Shown: positions 22,586-30,467, counted from the first letter of the stretch. The stretch is DNA of 31,961 bases from CAYZJV01 sp964473245 (GCA_964473245.1 CAYYOL010000026.1:1-31961), one strand, 5' to 3'. The notes: generated by a model from the sequence alone, not told the origin. Made by a program: numbers and translations.

Positions 22586-23870
22586 CGTATTTTTAGTTGA
22601 AGATGAAATTGTTGCTCGTGAAGGGATTCGCAATTGTATCCATTGGGAGCATACCCCATACACGCTAGTCGGAGAGGCTCCAGATGGTGAGATCGCATTG
22701 CCTGTGATTCGTGATATCAAGCCCGATATTCTGATCACAGACATCAAGATGCCGTTCATGGATGGGTTAGCACTCGCTCGAATCGTCAGAAAGGACCAGC
22801 CTTGGATGAAGATCATCATACTCTCCGGGCATGACGAATTTCAGTATGCCAAGGAGGCGATATCCATCGGGGTCGAGGAGTATCTGCTCAAGCCGGTTTC
22901 TGCTGCAGAGATGATCAGAACCCTTGAGAAGGTATCCCGCCAGATAGAAGAGGAACGGGAGCGACTGAGTCATGTGGAGTCGCTTGAGATACGCGCACAG
23001 ACATCCGACGAGATCGTACGGGCACACTTGCTCAATGATCTGTTCACCGGATTACTCGAGGGTGTCGATATTATCGTGAGATCTCAAGAGTTAGGAGTCG
23101 ACCTGCTACCAGGAGGATATGTTGTTATGGTGGTTGACTTCACGATCGAATCGGATGATTTCAGCCAATGCGCGAAGGCAAAGACCATTCTCGCTTCGAT
23201 CGTGGGAGAGCGAGATGAGATTCTCCGTTTCTCTCAGAGTGTAGAGCGGGAAATTCTTCTAGTGAAGCATATGAGTGAAGAGCGTCTCGATGAGGTGATC
23301 TATCCCCTGGCTCAGGCACTGAGATTCGAGATCGAGCGGAATACGGCGTGTCTGGTATCGGTCGGTATCGGATCTGTGGTGAACCACCTACATGAGACGA
23401 AACGATCCTATGCCGATGCGAATAGGGCAATCCGATACATGGCTCAGACTGAGGAGCAGGGTATTATCGGTGCAAAAGATCTTCAGGAGGATGAGGCGGA
23501 TGGATCTGATATTCCGGATGCGGGTCGAAGCATCCATTCCAGGCATCATGCAATTATCCAGAGAGCTAAAGAGTGCATCAACGAGCAGTACCAGCGGTCA
23601 GATATCTCACTGCAATCTGTTGCTGAACAGGTGTATATGAGTCCTAACCATTTCAGTACCATCTTCTCCCAAGGTTCCGGTACTACCTTCATCGAGTATT
23701 TGACACAGGTACGCATTCGCCGGGCAAAGCAGTTGCTCGTCGAGAGTGACATGCGGTGTTCGGATATCACGTATGAAGCGGGGTACAACGATCCACACTA
23801 TTTCAGTTTTATCTTCAAGAAACATACCGGCATGTCCCCTCGCGAGTATCGAAGATCCTTCAAGAACTAG
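22578..23870 (+). CDS. Response regulator, YesN/AraC type
   Basis: This 430-residue regulator has a receiver domain at residues 1-120, with acidic pocket Glu8-Asp9, phospho-acceptor Asp55 in ILITDIKMP, Ser83 and Lys105. A middle region of about 180 residues of the type seen in YesN proteins follows, then an AraC-type double helix-turn-helix at about 325-428 (SLQSVAEQVYMSPNHF and CSDITYEAGYNDPHYF). It should bind DNA when phosphorylated by the kinase upstream and activate sugar uptake or catabolic genes, none of which are adjacent. The ATG at 22578 follows GGGGAG and overlaps the kinase stop. A longer frame from 22530 lies within the kinase gene and is unlikely. Target promoters are probably elsewhere in the genome. 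Confidence 0.93.
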   Translation: MYSVFLVEDEIVAREGIRNCIHWEHTPYTLVGEAPDGEIALPVIRDIKPDILITDIKMPFMDGLALARIVRKDQPWMKIIILSGHDEFQYAKEAISIGVEEYLLKPVSAAEMIRTLEKVSRQIEEERERLSHVESLEIRAQTSDEIVRAHLLNDLFTGLLEGVDIIVRSQELGVDLLPGGYVVMVVDFTIESDDFSQCAKAKTILASIVGERDEILRFSQSVEREILLVKHMSEERLDEVIYPLAQALRFEIERNTACLVSVGIGSVVNHLHETKRSYADANRAIRYMAQTEEQGIIGAKDLQEDEADGSDIPDAGRSIHSRHHAIIQRAKECINEQYQRSDISLQSVAEQVYMSPNHFSTIFSQGSGTTFIEYLTQVRIRRAKQLLVESDMRCSDITYEAGYNDPHYFSFIFKKHTGMSPREYRRSFKN

Positions 23871-23929
23871 TCAACGGTGACGGCAATGCGTAGCAGACTG
23901 AATGCCGGCTACGAAGCTGGAGTACTGAG

Positions 23930-23951
23930 ATAGCGGTGATCGTTCCGCTAT
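23930..23951. terminator. Hairpin between convergent regulator and Cys-rich protein genes
   Basis: ATAGCGG (23930-23936) and CCGCTAT (23945-23951) form a perfect seven-base stem with an eight-base loop, followed on the plus strand by GATTTTG. Its place between two converging genes fits a weak bidirectional terminator. Confidence 0.45.
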
Positions 23952-23963
23952 GATTTTGTGAAC

Positions 23964-24314
23964 TCAGTCGACTTCGATATGGATCAGCTGCGTTTTTTCA
24001 ATCGGTCTTCCATCGCTGATTCTGCTGTAGCCTGCGAACCACGATTCTGTGCAGGCAAGGATGAATTGAGGATCTGTGATGGGAAAGTTCGATGCGTTCC
24101 CGATGATGCAGTCAATATGGCACATGGGGCAGGTGAGGGTCTTCCCCTTCTCGCTAGTCTCGTCTAGCCATGCTAAGTCCGCTTCAGTACGCGGATCGAA
24201 CTGATAGCCGCAGTAGAAACAAGTGCAGTGAGTGCTGTTGAGCATTTCACTTTCGTGATGGATTGTTGCCTTATGCGCTTGTTCGATGTACTCGGGGGTA
24301 TAGATTTTCTTCAT
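23964..24314 (-). CDS. Small Cys-rich, probably zinc-binding cytoplasmic protein
   Basis: This 116-residue protein has no signal or membrane segment. It has CxxC-type pairs CFYC (about residues 32-35) and CPMC (62-65), then HIDCIIGNASNFPI and a C-terminal ACTESWF motif. It resembles a conserved family usually annotated only as a cytoplasmic protein, in which the cysteines form a zinc-ribbon-like knuckle. The function is unknown. AAGGAGAG seven bases before the ATG supports the start. It follows the lipoprotein gene at 24390 by 75 bases in the same orientation and may or may not be cotranscribed with it. Confidence 0.75.
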   Translation of the reverse strand: MKKIYTPEYIEQAHKATIHHESEMLNSTHCTCFYCGYQFDPRTEADLAWLDETSEKGKTLTCPMCHIDCIIGNASNFPITDPQFILACTESWFAGYSRISDGRPIEKTQLIHIEVD

Positions 24315-24389
24315 TCCGTGTCTCTCCTTCTCTCGTTCACGAGATATTCATGTTCACCAATGGAGAGTGTGGATAGTGAAAAGGGGTCA

Positions 24390-25133
24390 CTAATATTGTG
24401 CTGAAGTGGCCGCTCCGATCACCAAGGCCGTTAGGATTATACCTCCGGTCCAAGCAAGAATCTTACCAGCATTGGATGATTTGCCATCATCGGGACTGTA
24501 TTGAGGCGCGTAGCTACTTTGTATGTAATCGTTTTGTGAAAATGCGATGAGCCCCTGGGAGCTTTGTAAGGCAGCCGGAGCGGTAGTCGTTGTCGTTGTC
24601 GTTATACCCTTCTCAGAGTTTTCTTCTACGATAACTCTTGTGATGAACCGTTCTTGGTCGGCACGTTCGATCTCTACTTCTCCGAGGTTGACCAATTCCA
24701 AGGGGCGCCCATGGATCAATACATGTGCTGTGTCGTTATAGTCATCGATATACTCTATATTGTACGTAGAGAGAAGAAACCCGTCGGCATTGTATTTGAT
24801 CATCGCTTCGGAGATGGCTCTGGTTACAAAAGGACTTGCCTCCTTGCCCGGGTTTGGATAGCCGAAAATTACCGCCTCATGAATGTAATGATGCCTTGAT
24901 AGCGATATCTTCGTTTCGTATTTTACGAGTGCTTGCGGTCTGTATGTCAACTCCTGGGGTCGGATCCAGTGGGTCCCTGCTTCGTTGGATTCATACATGA
25001 TCTGGGCGCTGGTAACACCATCGTACAGCCTTGTTCTTGAAATAGGTGTCGTGCATCCTGAAAGGACCGAGACGAGTATCACAACAACCAGGATTGAACC
25101 TACGTGCATAAAGATACGACGATTTGTTTTCAT
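24390..25133 (-). CDS. Lipoprotein of unknown function with C-terminal membrane segment
   Basis: This 247-residue protein has a lipoprotein signal (basic start, hydrophobic core, lipobox LSGC with Cys27). The mature part is mixed and unrecognised, with several short charged strands (VKYETKISLS, AHVLIHGRPLEL). A run of seven threonines follows at about residues 177-184, then a Gly/Ala-rich hydrophobic segment close to the C-terminus (GGIILTALVIGAATS). Such an arrangement would tether the protein at both ends, or the tail may pack in an oligomer. There is no Shine-Dalgarno site before the ATG, and a promoter lies so close that the mRNA may be leaderless. No family name is offered. Confidence 0.7.
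   Translation of the reverse strand: MKTNRRIFMHVGSILVVVILVSVLSGCTTPISRTRLYDGVTSAQIMYESNEAGTHWIRPQELTYRPQALVKYETKISLSRHHYIHEAVIFGYPNPGKEASPFVTRAISEAMIKYNADGFLLSTYNIEYIDDYNDTAHVLIHGRPLELVNLGEVEIERADQERFITRVIVEENSEKGITTTTTTTAPAALQSSQGLIAFSQNDYIQSSYAPQYSPDDGKSSNAGKILAWTGGIILTALVIGAATSAQY
24586..24603. repeat. Short tandem repeat, three copies of GTCGTT
   Basis: Three exact hexamers lie inside the lipoprotein gene and encode most of its threonine run on the minus strand. Gain or loss of a unit would add or remove two codons without a frameshift. Confidence 0.6.
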
Positions 25134-25139
25134 GATAAT

Positions 25140-25168
25140 AGTGTATGGTACCAGTAGGGCCGAGTCAA
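25140..25168 (-). promoter_or_regulatory. Putative promoter directly abutting the lipoprotein start codon
   Basis: On the minus strand TTGACT (25168-25163) and TACACT (25145-25140) are 17 bases apart. Only six bases separate the -10 from the ATG at 25133, so transcription should start at or beside the initiation codon. Confidence 0.6.
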
Positions 25169-25289
25169 ACAGTATTGATAGATAAAGGGTTTAACAATAA
25201 TAACTTTATGATGACACATCGCTCCACGATGATCCCGTGTATGGGTGTGTGATTGCAGGAGCAGCATAGGATGGGCTGGAAGCGAGTAG
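25169..25289. other. Gene-free segment between lipoprotein promoter and tRNA terminator
   Basis: I see no open frame with coding character, no RNA fold that I recognise and no long repeat in this stretch. It is part of the only gap between protein-coding genes over 300 bases (25134-25527), otherwise filled by the tRNA and its signals. Confidence 0.5.
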
Positions 25290-25323
25290 AAAAAAGCAAC
25301 CGACTCTCTTGAGAATCGGTTGC
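25290..25323 (-). terminator. Rho-independent terminator of tRNA-Val
   Basis: On the minus strand GCAACCGA and TCGGTTGC form an eight-base stem, extended by TCTC/GAGA after one mismatch, and six T residues follow directly. It starts five bases after the tRNA 3' end. Confidence 0.88.
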
Positions 25324-25327
25324 CTTA

Positions 25328-25399
25328 TGGGCGATACTGGGATTGAACCAGTGACTTCTACCACGTCAAGGTAGCACTCTCCCGCTGAGTTAATCGCCC
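25328..25399 (-). tRNA. tRNA-Val (anticodon GAC)
   Basis: The 72-base cloverleaf folds fully on the minus strand. The acceptor stem is GGGCGAT with ATCGCCC, and there is a D-arm with AGCGGGAGAGT. The anticodon stem CTACC/GGTAG encloses TTGACGT with GAC at the anticodon, and the T-arm is ACTGG-TTCAATC-CCAGT. The discriminator base is A. CCA is not encoded; TAA follows. The GAC anticodon reads GUC and GUU valine codons. It stands alone with its own promoter and terminator. Confidence 0.95.
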
Positions 25400-25410
25400 G
25401 TTCAAGAAGC

Positions 25411-25439
25411 ACAATAAATCAAAATCGCAGTTCTGTCTA
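25411..25439 (-). promoter_or_regulatory. Putative promoter of tRNA-Val
   Basis: On the minus strand TAGACA (25439-25434) and TATTGT (25416-25411) are 17 bases apart, placing the transcription start a few bases before the mature tRNA 5' end. Confidence 0.5.
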
Positions 25440-25480
25440 GTAGTATTTCCCCATGAAATGGTGAAGCTCGAATTCGGATA

Positions 25481-25489
25481 TGTTACAAT
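25481..25489 (+). promoter_or_regulatory. Possible extended -10 promoter of the carboxylesterase gene
   Basis: TGTTACAAT matches an extended -10 (TGn followed by TACAAT, five of six). No convincing -35 is seen. Transcription would start near 25496, about 32 bases before the ATG. Confidence 0.35.
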
Positions 25490-25527
25490 CAGAAGGAGGG
25501 CTTCACTCGGAAGAACAGGGAGGAGTC

Positions 25528-27006
25528 ATGGTACGAGAAGAGGCAAAGGTTCGAACCTCCTACGGCGTAGTGCAGGGCGCCGTGGATCATGGTGTCTACA
25601 ACTGGAGGGGCATACCCTATGCTCAGCGGTTGGATGAAGGAACGAGCTTCTTACCACCTGAAGCAATCACCCGATGGTCCGGTGTACTCATGGCAAAGGA
25701 GTTCAGTGGAATCTGTCCACAGCGGAGTGTCTTGAGAAAAAACGTCTCCTGGAATTGTCTTACACTCAACATCTGGTCTCCTGCACTCGATGCGAAACGG
25801 AGACCAGTACTCTTCTTCATTCATGGTGGATCGTTCAAGCACGGAGCAGGAAGCGAATCGTACTACAACGGAGCCCATCTTGCCAGAACCTGGGATATCG
25901 TGGTGGTCACCTGCAACTATCGCCTTGGTGTCTACGGATTTCTCGATTTCTCGGAACTCGATCCACAGTTCAGCTCGAACAATGGGGTTCGGGATATCGT
26001 TGCGGCGCTCAGGTGGATCCACCACGCCATTGCCGATTTCGGTGGAGACCCCGAACTCGTGACACTCGTAGGACAATCCGCTGGAGCGACAATGGTCAGT
26101 GCGCTGGTCACTATGGACAGTATCCGTTCTTACTTTCATCGTGCTGTCATGATGAGTGGCGGTCCCACCCAGTTGCAATCGACTGATACATGCAAAGCAA
26201 CGACGAGATCATTTCTCGAATATTCAGAGATAACCACAGCCCGTGAGCTAACCTCCTTATCGTGGGATCAGCTCATTTCTCGACAGAAGGCGTTCATCCG
26301 CTCATATGGAATGGGTGCGGCAACCTTCCGTATCACCGTGGATCGGGACCTTGTTCCGGCAATGCCGATAGACGCAGCACAACGAGGGCTGGTATCCGTT
26401 CCTCTCCTTATCGGCACCACCAAAGAGGAGATGGGCTTTTTAGCGATCAAACCGCTTGCTCGGTTGCTCGATGTCCACACTATAGTCAAGCACGGATTGG
26501 CTCGAGAAGAGGATGCCGTTCTCGAACAGCTTGAAGAAGCCTACCACGCTGCTTACGGAGAGCGAGGACGCTCCATGTTCTATACCGATCTCCTTTTCCG
26601 GATATCGAGCCTCTGGTTCGCTCAGGCGCTCGCACAGCACAAGGGCGCTTGGATGTATCGATTCGACTTCGAGACTGCAGTTCTTCGGATGAATGGCTTG
26701 CACGCGATTCACTCAAGTGATCTCCCCTTTGTGTTCGGAAACTTCAAACCGGTGTTGGTCCGGCCTCTTTTTCTGCTCGATCATGACAAGCACGTGATCT
26801 ACTCTGTCGCAGAGCATGTGCAGAGAGATCTGGTGAACTTTATGAGAACGGGTGTCCTCGACTGGCCACAGAGTACTGCCCATACGACTGATGGCAAATG
26901 TTATAATGAACTCTCTACGATCGATGAGATGATAGACCAGACGGTAAATCAGATCTATGGACACACTGTATACAAGAAGACGAGTCTCACTGGAGTTCCC
27001 ATCTGA
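25528..27006 (+). CDS. Type-B carboxylesterase
   Basis: This 492-residue alpha/beta-hydrolase is close to bacterial p-nitrobenzyl esterases. It has the YGVVQGAVDHGVYNWRGIPYA start typical of the family, oxyanion segment FIHGGSF (98-104), nucleophile Ser184 in GQSAGA, an acidic residue in TTKEEMG (Glu300 or Glu301), and His395 in HSSDLPFVFGN. It hydrolyses carboxylic esters. No signal peptide is seen, so it is probably cytoplasmic. The ATG at 25528 follows AGGAG closely. An ATG at 25480 would add sixteen residues unlike the family. It stands alone between the tRNA and the phospholipase-D-like operon, and nothing nearby reveals its substrate. Confidence 0.93.
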   Translation: MVREEAKVRTSYGVVQGAVDHGVYNWRGIPYAQRLDEGTSFLPPEAITRWSGVLMAKEFSGICPQRSVLRKNVSWNCLTLNIWSPALDAKRRPVLFFIHGGSFKHGAGSESYYNGAHLARTWDIVVVTCNYRLGVYGFLDFSELDPQFSSNNGVRDIVAALRWIHHAIADFGGDPELVTLVGQSAGATMVSALVTMDSIRSYFHRAVMMSGGPTQLQSTDTCKATTRSFLEYSEITTARELTSLSWDQLISRQKAFIRSYGMGAATFRITVDRDLVPAMPIDAAQRGLVSVPLLIGTTKEEMGFLAIKPLARLLDVHTIVKHGLAREEDAVLEQLEEAYHAAYGERGRSMFYTDLLFRISSLWFAQALAQHKGAWMYRFDFETAVLRMNGLHAIHSSDLPFVFGNFKPVLVRPLFLLDHDKHVIYSVAEHVQRDLVNFMRTGVLDWPQSTAHTTDGKCYNELSTIDEMIDQTVNQIYGHTVYKKTSLTGVPI

Positions 27007-27088
27007 TAAATGGGAGCTATTATCATGATATATCAAAAAAAGTTACCTTTTCTTTTCCTCGAAGCTCTTCCGTCACATGCAAAAATTC

Positions 27089-27097
27089 TGCTATAGT
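27089..27097 (+). promoter_or_regulatory. Putative extended -10 promoter abutting the PLD-like gene
   Basis: TGCTATAGT is an extended -10 (TGn plus TATAGT, five of six), while the -35 region is poor. The -10 ends eight bases before the ATG at 27106, so the mRNA would begin within a few bases of the start codon. Confidence 0.45.
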
Positions 27098-27105
27098 CCC
27101 TGCAT

Positions 27106-28389
27106 ATGCAAAGGCGTAACAGACTACATATGACAATAGTTCTCTTTATGATTCTGGTGGTGACCATCTCCTGTTCCACGACGGGAAAGTTGCAATCGTT
27201 GCGAGATGAACAAATTCCCGTCTCCTCGCTCATGGTCCGGGAGGGAATTCCCTCATATGAGAGTACTTTGCCAGTCTACTACAATACCGGAGCCGAATGG
27301 AATGAACGAACATTTGAACTCATAGAGAGCGCTGAAGACTATATTCTGGTCTCAACATTTCTCGGGGTGGAAGATGCCTCAACGAATCCCGTATGGGAGG
27401 CCTTGGCGAAGCGGGCAGCCGAGGGTGTGCGAGTTTACATCCTCATTGACTCCTCTTCCAACTTCCAGATGGTTCCTGAGACCGACATCCGCATAAAAGC
27501 AGCATTCATGTACCTCAGGGAACTCGGGCTCTCCTTCGTGGAATATAACTCACTTACCATGAGTAACCTGTTTTTCGTTCCCAATCTCCTGGATCGCGAT
27601 CATAGGAAATACTGGGTGGTCGATGGCGAGCTTCTGGCTGTTGGAGGCATCAATATCAATCAGACAAGCCTCGACTGGCCTGAGGGACTCGGAAACATCG
27701 ATACCATGGCAGAGGTAGTATCACCCGGGGCGACTCAAGCAGTCATCGACACCTTTGTGGATACTTGGAATAGGTATAGCCCAACATCCTTGGATGCTCA
27801 AGAATTTCCGGTCGATTCCAGACTGCCGGATGACCGCGAGACGACCACTCTCTGGTTGTTCGACCACCACTGGCCGAATCGTTCGAGCATCACGACGCTC
27901 TTCGACCTGTTCAGTGTATACGCAGAAGAGGAGTTGTGGCTCATTCAGGGCTACACTTTCCTCACTCCGGCACTGTTGGACAGGGTCAGGTTCGTCACCG
28001 AACGTGGAATCCCTGTACATATCATGCTCTCCGAGCATTCGAGTCAGCCGAAATATGAGATGGCTTCGCGATACGGTGTGCTGGACCTGCTCGATGCTGG
28101 AGCGACCGTGTACATGTACGACTCTCCCGATGGTGCGTTTCTTCATCTCAAACTCATGGTTGCCGATGGTTCTCTTACCACTATCGGTAGCGCAAACTAT
28201 AACCTCAGGTCACAGACTTTCAGTAGAGAGTTGAATGTACTTTTCGAAGATGAGCGAGTCGCGTCCTATTCCATGGAGTATGTACAAGAATTATTGAAAC
28301 ACAGCCGACTGGTCACAAGAGAAGAGGCTGAATCGTATAGAACGTTTCGTAGCTGGTATAACTACATACTCATGCAGGTGTGGGGGTGA
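27106..28389 (+). CDS. Phospholipase-D superfamily lipoprotein (cardiolipin synthase-like)
   Basis: This 427-residue protein has an N-terminal basic and hydrophobic signal with lipobox TISC (Cys23), so it is probably a lipoprotein outside the cytoplasm. It has two complete HKD motifs, HRKYWVVD (His166, Lys168, Asp173) followed by GGININ, and HLKLMVAD (His347, Lys349, Asp354) followed by GSANYN. These form one active site that makes and resolves a phospho-histidine intermediate. Family members hydrolyse or transfer phosphodiester head groups; cardiolipin synthases are the nearest well-known relatives, but they are integral membrane proteins. No Shine-Dalgarno site is visible before the ATG. 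Two small exported proteins follow in a tight operon, suggesting envelope lipid or surface-polymer processing. Confidence 0.88.
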   Translation: MQRRNRLHMTIVLFMILVVTISCSTTGKLQSLRDEQIPVSSLMVREGIPSYESTLPVYYNTGAEWNERTFELIESAEDYILVSTFLGVEDASTNPVWEALAKRAAEGVRVYILIDSSSNFQMVPETDIRIKAAFMYLRELGLSFVEYNSLTMSNLFFVPNLLDRDHRKYWVVDGELLAVGGININQTSLDWPEGLGNIDTMAEVVSPGATQAVIDTFVDTWNRYSPTSLDAQEFPVDSRLPDDRETTTLWLFDHHWPNRSSITTLFDLFSVYAEEELWLIQGYTFLTPALLDRVRFVTERGIPVHIMLSEHSSQPKYEMASRYGVLDLLDAGATVYMYDSPDGAFLHLKLMVADGSLTTIGSANYNLRSQTFSRELNVLFEDERVASYSMEYVQELLKHSRLVTREEAESYRTFRSWYNYILMQVWG

Positions 28390-28391
28390 AT

Positions 28392-28928
28392 ATGGTGCTA
28401 CGAAGAAACGTGATCCGCCTCAGCGTGATAGTTCTTCTGATCATGGTCGTTCCTCAAACGGTGGTGGCACGTTGGCATGGCGGGTACCAGGTGTCACTCG
28501 ATGGCTATGTCGTCCCTGCACTTGCTTATGACGAATACATCTCGTTTCATGGTACGTACCTACCTTTCGACCTTGCTGCCGGCCCTGCAGTACATCTGGG
28601 TGTGACCTTTCCGACAGTTCGGACCGCCGTTCATACGCCACTTCTCTCGATTGGTGCCGGATCCAGCCTATTTCTGATCCAGGATCATCCTTTCGATCGC
28701 ATGTTTCGACGTGACAGTGCTCTAGCGCCTCGGATCGATACCTATCTTACATTCGATCTGGGATCCTCAGCTGCACTTACCACAGCAGTCTTCGTCGCTC
28801 AGCCGCTCACCCTGTACTTCGGCGACAAGGTTATATCGGTGTTGGGCGTGCAACTCTTACGCGATTTCACACACGATTCATGGGGGTGGGGTATCCGCCT
28901 GTTCGAGATAACCCATTATTTGTGGTAG
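28392..28928 (+). CDS. Small exported, possibly outer-membrane protein (first of pair)
   Basis: This 178-residue protein starts at the ATG at 28392, two bases after the PLD-like stop, with GGGGGTG upstream. Residues 1-29 form a signal peptide ending TVVA. The mature part is rich in aromatic residues and alternating strands (YQVSLDGYVVPALAY, LTLYFGDKVISVLGVQLL) and ends in FEITHYLW, with a terminal Trp. These are features of a small outer-membrane beta barrel. I do not recognise a family. Its stop is eight bases before the next gene. Confidence 0.68.
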   Translation: MVLRRNVIRLSVIVLLIMVVPQTVVARWHGGYQVSLDGYVVPALAYDEYISFHGTYLPFDLAAGPAVHLGVTFPTVRTAVHTPLLSIGAGSSLFLIQDHPFDRMFRRDSALAPRIDTYLTFDLGSSAALTTAVFVAQPLTLYFGDKVISVLGVQLLRDFTHDSWGWGIRLFEITHYLW

Positions 28929-28936
28929 AGGAGACT

Positions 28937-29449
28937 ATGAAACGGAGAATTGGTTTTTCATTAGGATATCTGCTTGTTGTGGTAGGAGCTCTCTCTGCTG
29001 CGTCCTTCGGCTTCTCGTTTGGAACGCTCGATTCACACCCTTCTAGTACCATGGTATCAGAAGGCACTCATGCTCAGATTGGAACACTCGTCGGATTCGG
29101 ATCTCGGTGGGAAGTGGAGGCCTTTGCAGGGACTCAGATCACACCTGAGCCCTTCTCGGATCTGGTGGGAGGGGCAGTGCTCTCGTTCGCTCTCTTGGGA
29201 CCAGTGCATCCACATGCGAACGGGACTGAAGTTCCTTCATACGCCAATATGTATGCAGGGTTGGGGTTCATAGGGAATTTTCCTGAAATGGATGCATACG
29301 GCCCAATTCTTCGCATAACACCGTTATCTGTAGGTGGACCGCAGTTCGTCATGAGAGAGCGGGCAGGAACACTTGGTGTTTTTTACAATATTCCCATGCA
29401 ATCAGTGACATTTTTCTGGAATATTTTCCTTGTCGACTTCTATTTATAG
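28937..29449 (+). CDS. Small exported, possibly outer-membrane protein (second of pair)
   Basis: This 170-residue protein starts at the ATG at 28937, with GAGGAG upstream; the longer frame from 28880 lies inside the preceding gene. A signal peptide covers about residues 1-22. The mature part has Gly-rich alternating segments (IGTLVGFGSRWEVEAFAG, NMYAGLGFIGNF) and ends in WNIFLVDFYL, again barrel-like. It shows no strong identity to its neighbour beyond composition. It closes the three-gene operon with the PLD-like lipoprotein. The function is unknown. Confidence 0.65.
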   Translation: MKRRIGFSLGYLLVVVGALSAASFGFSFGTLDSHPSSTMVSEGTHAQIGTLVGFGSRWEVEAFAGTQITPEPFSDLVGGAVLSFALLGPVHPHANGTEVPSYANMYAGLGFIGNFPEMDAYGPILRITPLSVGGPQFVMRERAGTLGVFYNIPMQSVTFFWNIFLVDFYL

Positions 29450-29605
29450 CAGAGACGACGCCCCCCTTGACAGAGTCAGAAAGCAAAAAATTACTTATTA
29501 AATTTTCCTTCGATATTGACTCCACATTTCTGTCATAACTTCACAGTATATAGGAAGTTATTCAGTAATTTCATATCAGGTATTCATTTAAAAATTTTGC
29601 AGGGG

Positions 29606-29635
29606 TTGCCGGAACGCTATCTATGGTGTTATACT
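29606..29635 (+). promoter_or_regulatory. Putative promoter of the amino acid ABC operon
   Basis: TTGCCG (29606-29611) and TATACT (29630-29635) are 18 bases apart, placing the transcription start near 29642, about 23 bases before the first ATG. A seven-base inverted repeat, TATGGTG at 29622-29628 and CACCATA at 29646-29652, brackets the -10 and start site and could be an operator. Confidence 0.5.
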
Positions 29636-29664
29636 ATGGGAAATCCACCATATAAGGAGTAGAT

Positions 29665-30453
29665 ATGATGAATACGAAACGATTGTGGAAAATTTTGGCA
29701 ACTGTAGGAATTTTACTTTTGATTGTAGCGCCCAGTGCGTTCGCCCAAGGACAACAAGAGTCCGCGGACAATACCATCAGCTTTGCAGGTTCTGGAGGAT
29801 ACCCTCCATTCAACTATTTGAACGAATCGGGTGACGTTATCGGTTTCGATGTAGACGTAGGTCAGGAGATCGCAGACAGACTCGGCATGGAGATGGAATA
29901 TGTGACCACCAGTTGGGATGGCATCATTGAAGGTCTTCGAGCCCGCAGATACGACGGTATTCTCGGTAGTATGGCTATTACCGAAGAGCGCCAGCAGCGT
30001 GTAGACTTCTCGATTCCCTACTATTACAGCGGAGCTCAGGTCTTCGTGCTTAAGGATAGCGGTATCGATAGTGTAGATCAGTTGAACAGTTCCCACGTGA
30101 TCGGTCTGGTTACCGGAACCACCTTCGAACAGGATGCTGTGGAACTCGGTGTACAGGCGAAGCTCTACGAAGATGACAATCAGACCCTTCTTGAGCTGAT
30201 CAATGGAAGAAATGACGGTGTCTTGACCGACCGTGTCGTTGGGCTGAATGCAGCCACTCAGATGCGCGGCGGAGAGAATGTGACCGCGTTGGGTTCGGTT
30301 CTCAGAGCCGAGGTCATGGGAATCGCGTTCCACCAGGATGACGACGACCTCCGTGAACGGGTGAATGCTGCCCTGCAGGATATGCACGACGATGGAACAT
30401 TGAGCGAGATTAGCGCCAAGTGGTTCAACGGCGAAGATATCACCCGAAAGTAA
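29665..30453 (+). CDS. Polar amino acid ABC transporter substrate-binding protein
   Basis: This 262-residue SBP_bac_3 family protein has a signal peptide ending PSAFA, then QGQQESA. The mature start SGGYPPFNYL and the GDVIGFDVDVGQEIADRLG block form the amino acid site. SWDGIIEGLRARRYDGILGSMAITEERQQ contains the usual dipole-binding segment, and the DFSIPYYYSG motif follows. It captures a polar amino acid in the periplasm for the permease and ATPase encoded next. AAGGAG precedes the ATG. Another ATG follows directly and could also serve. The exact amino acid cannot be told. Confidence 0.94.
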   Translation: MMNTKRLWKILATVGILLLIVAPSAFAQGQQESADNTISFAGSGGYPPFNYLNESGDVIGFDVDVGQEIADRLGMEMEYVTTSWDGIIEGLRARRYDGILGSMAITEERQQRVDFSIPYYYSGAQVFVLKDSGIDSVDQLNSSHVIGLVTGTTFEQDAVELGVQAKLYEDDNQTLLELINGRNDGVLTDRVVGLNAATQMRGGENVTALGSVLRAEVMGIAFHQDDDDLRERVNAALQDMHDDGTLSEISAKWFNGEDITRK

Positions 30454-30467
30454 GGCAGAATTAACAC

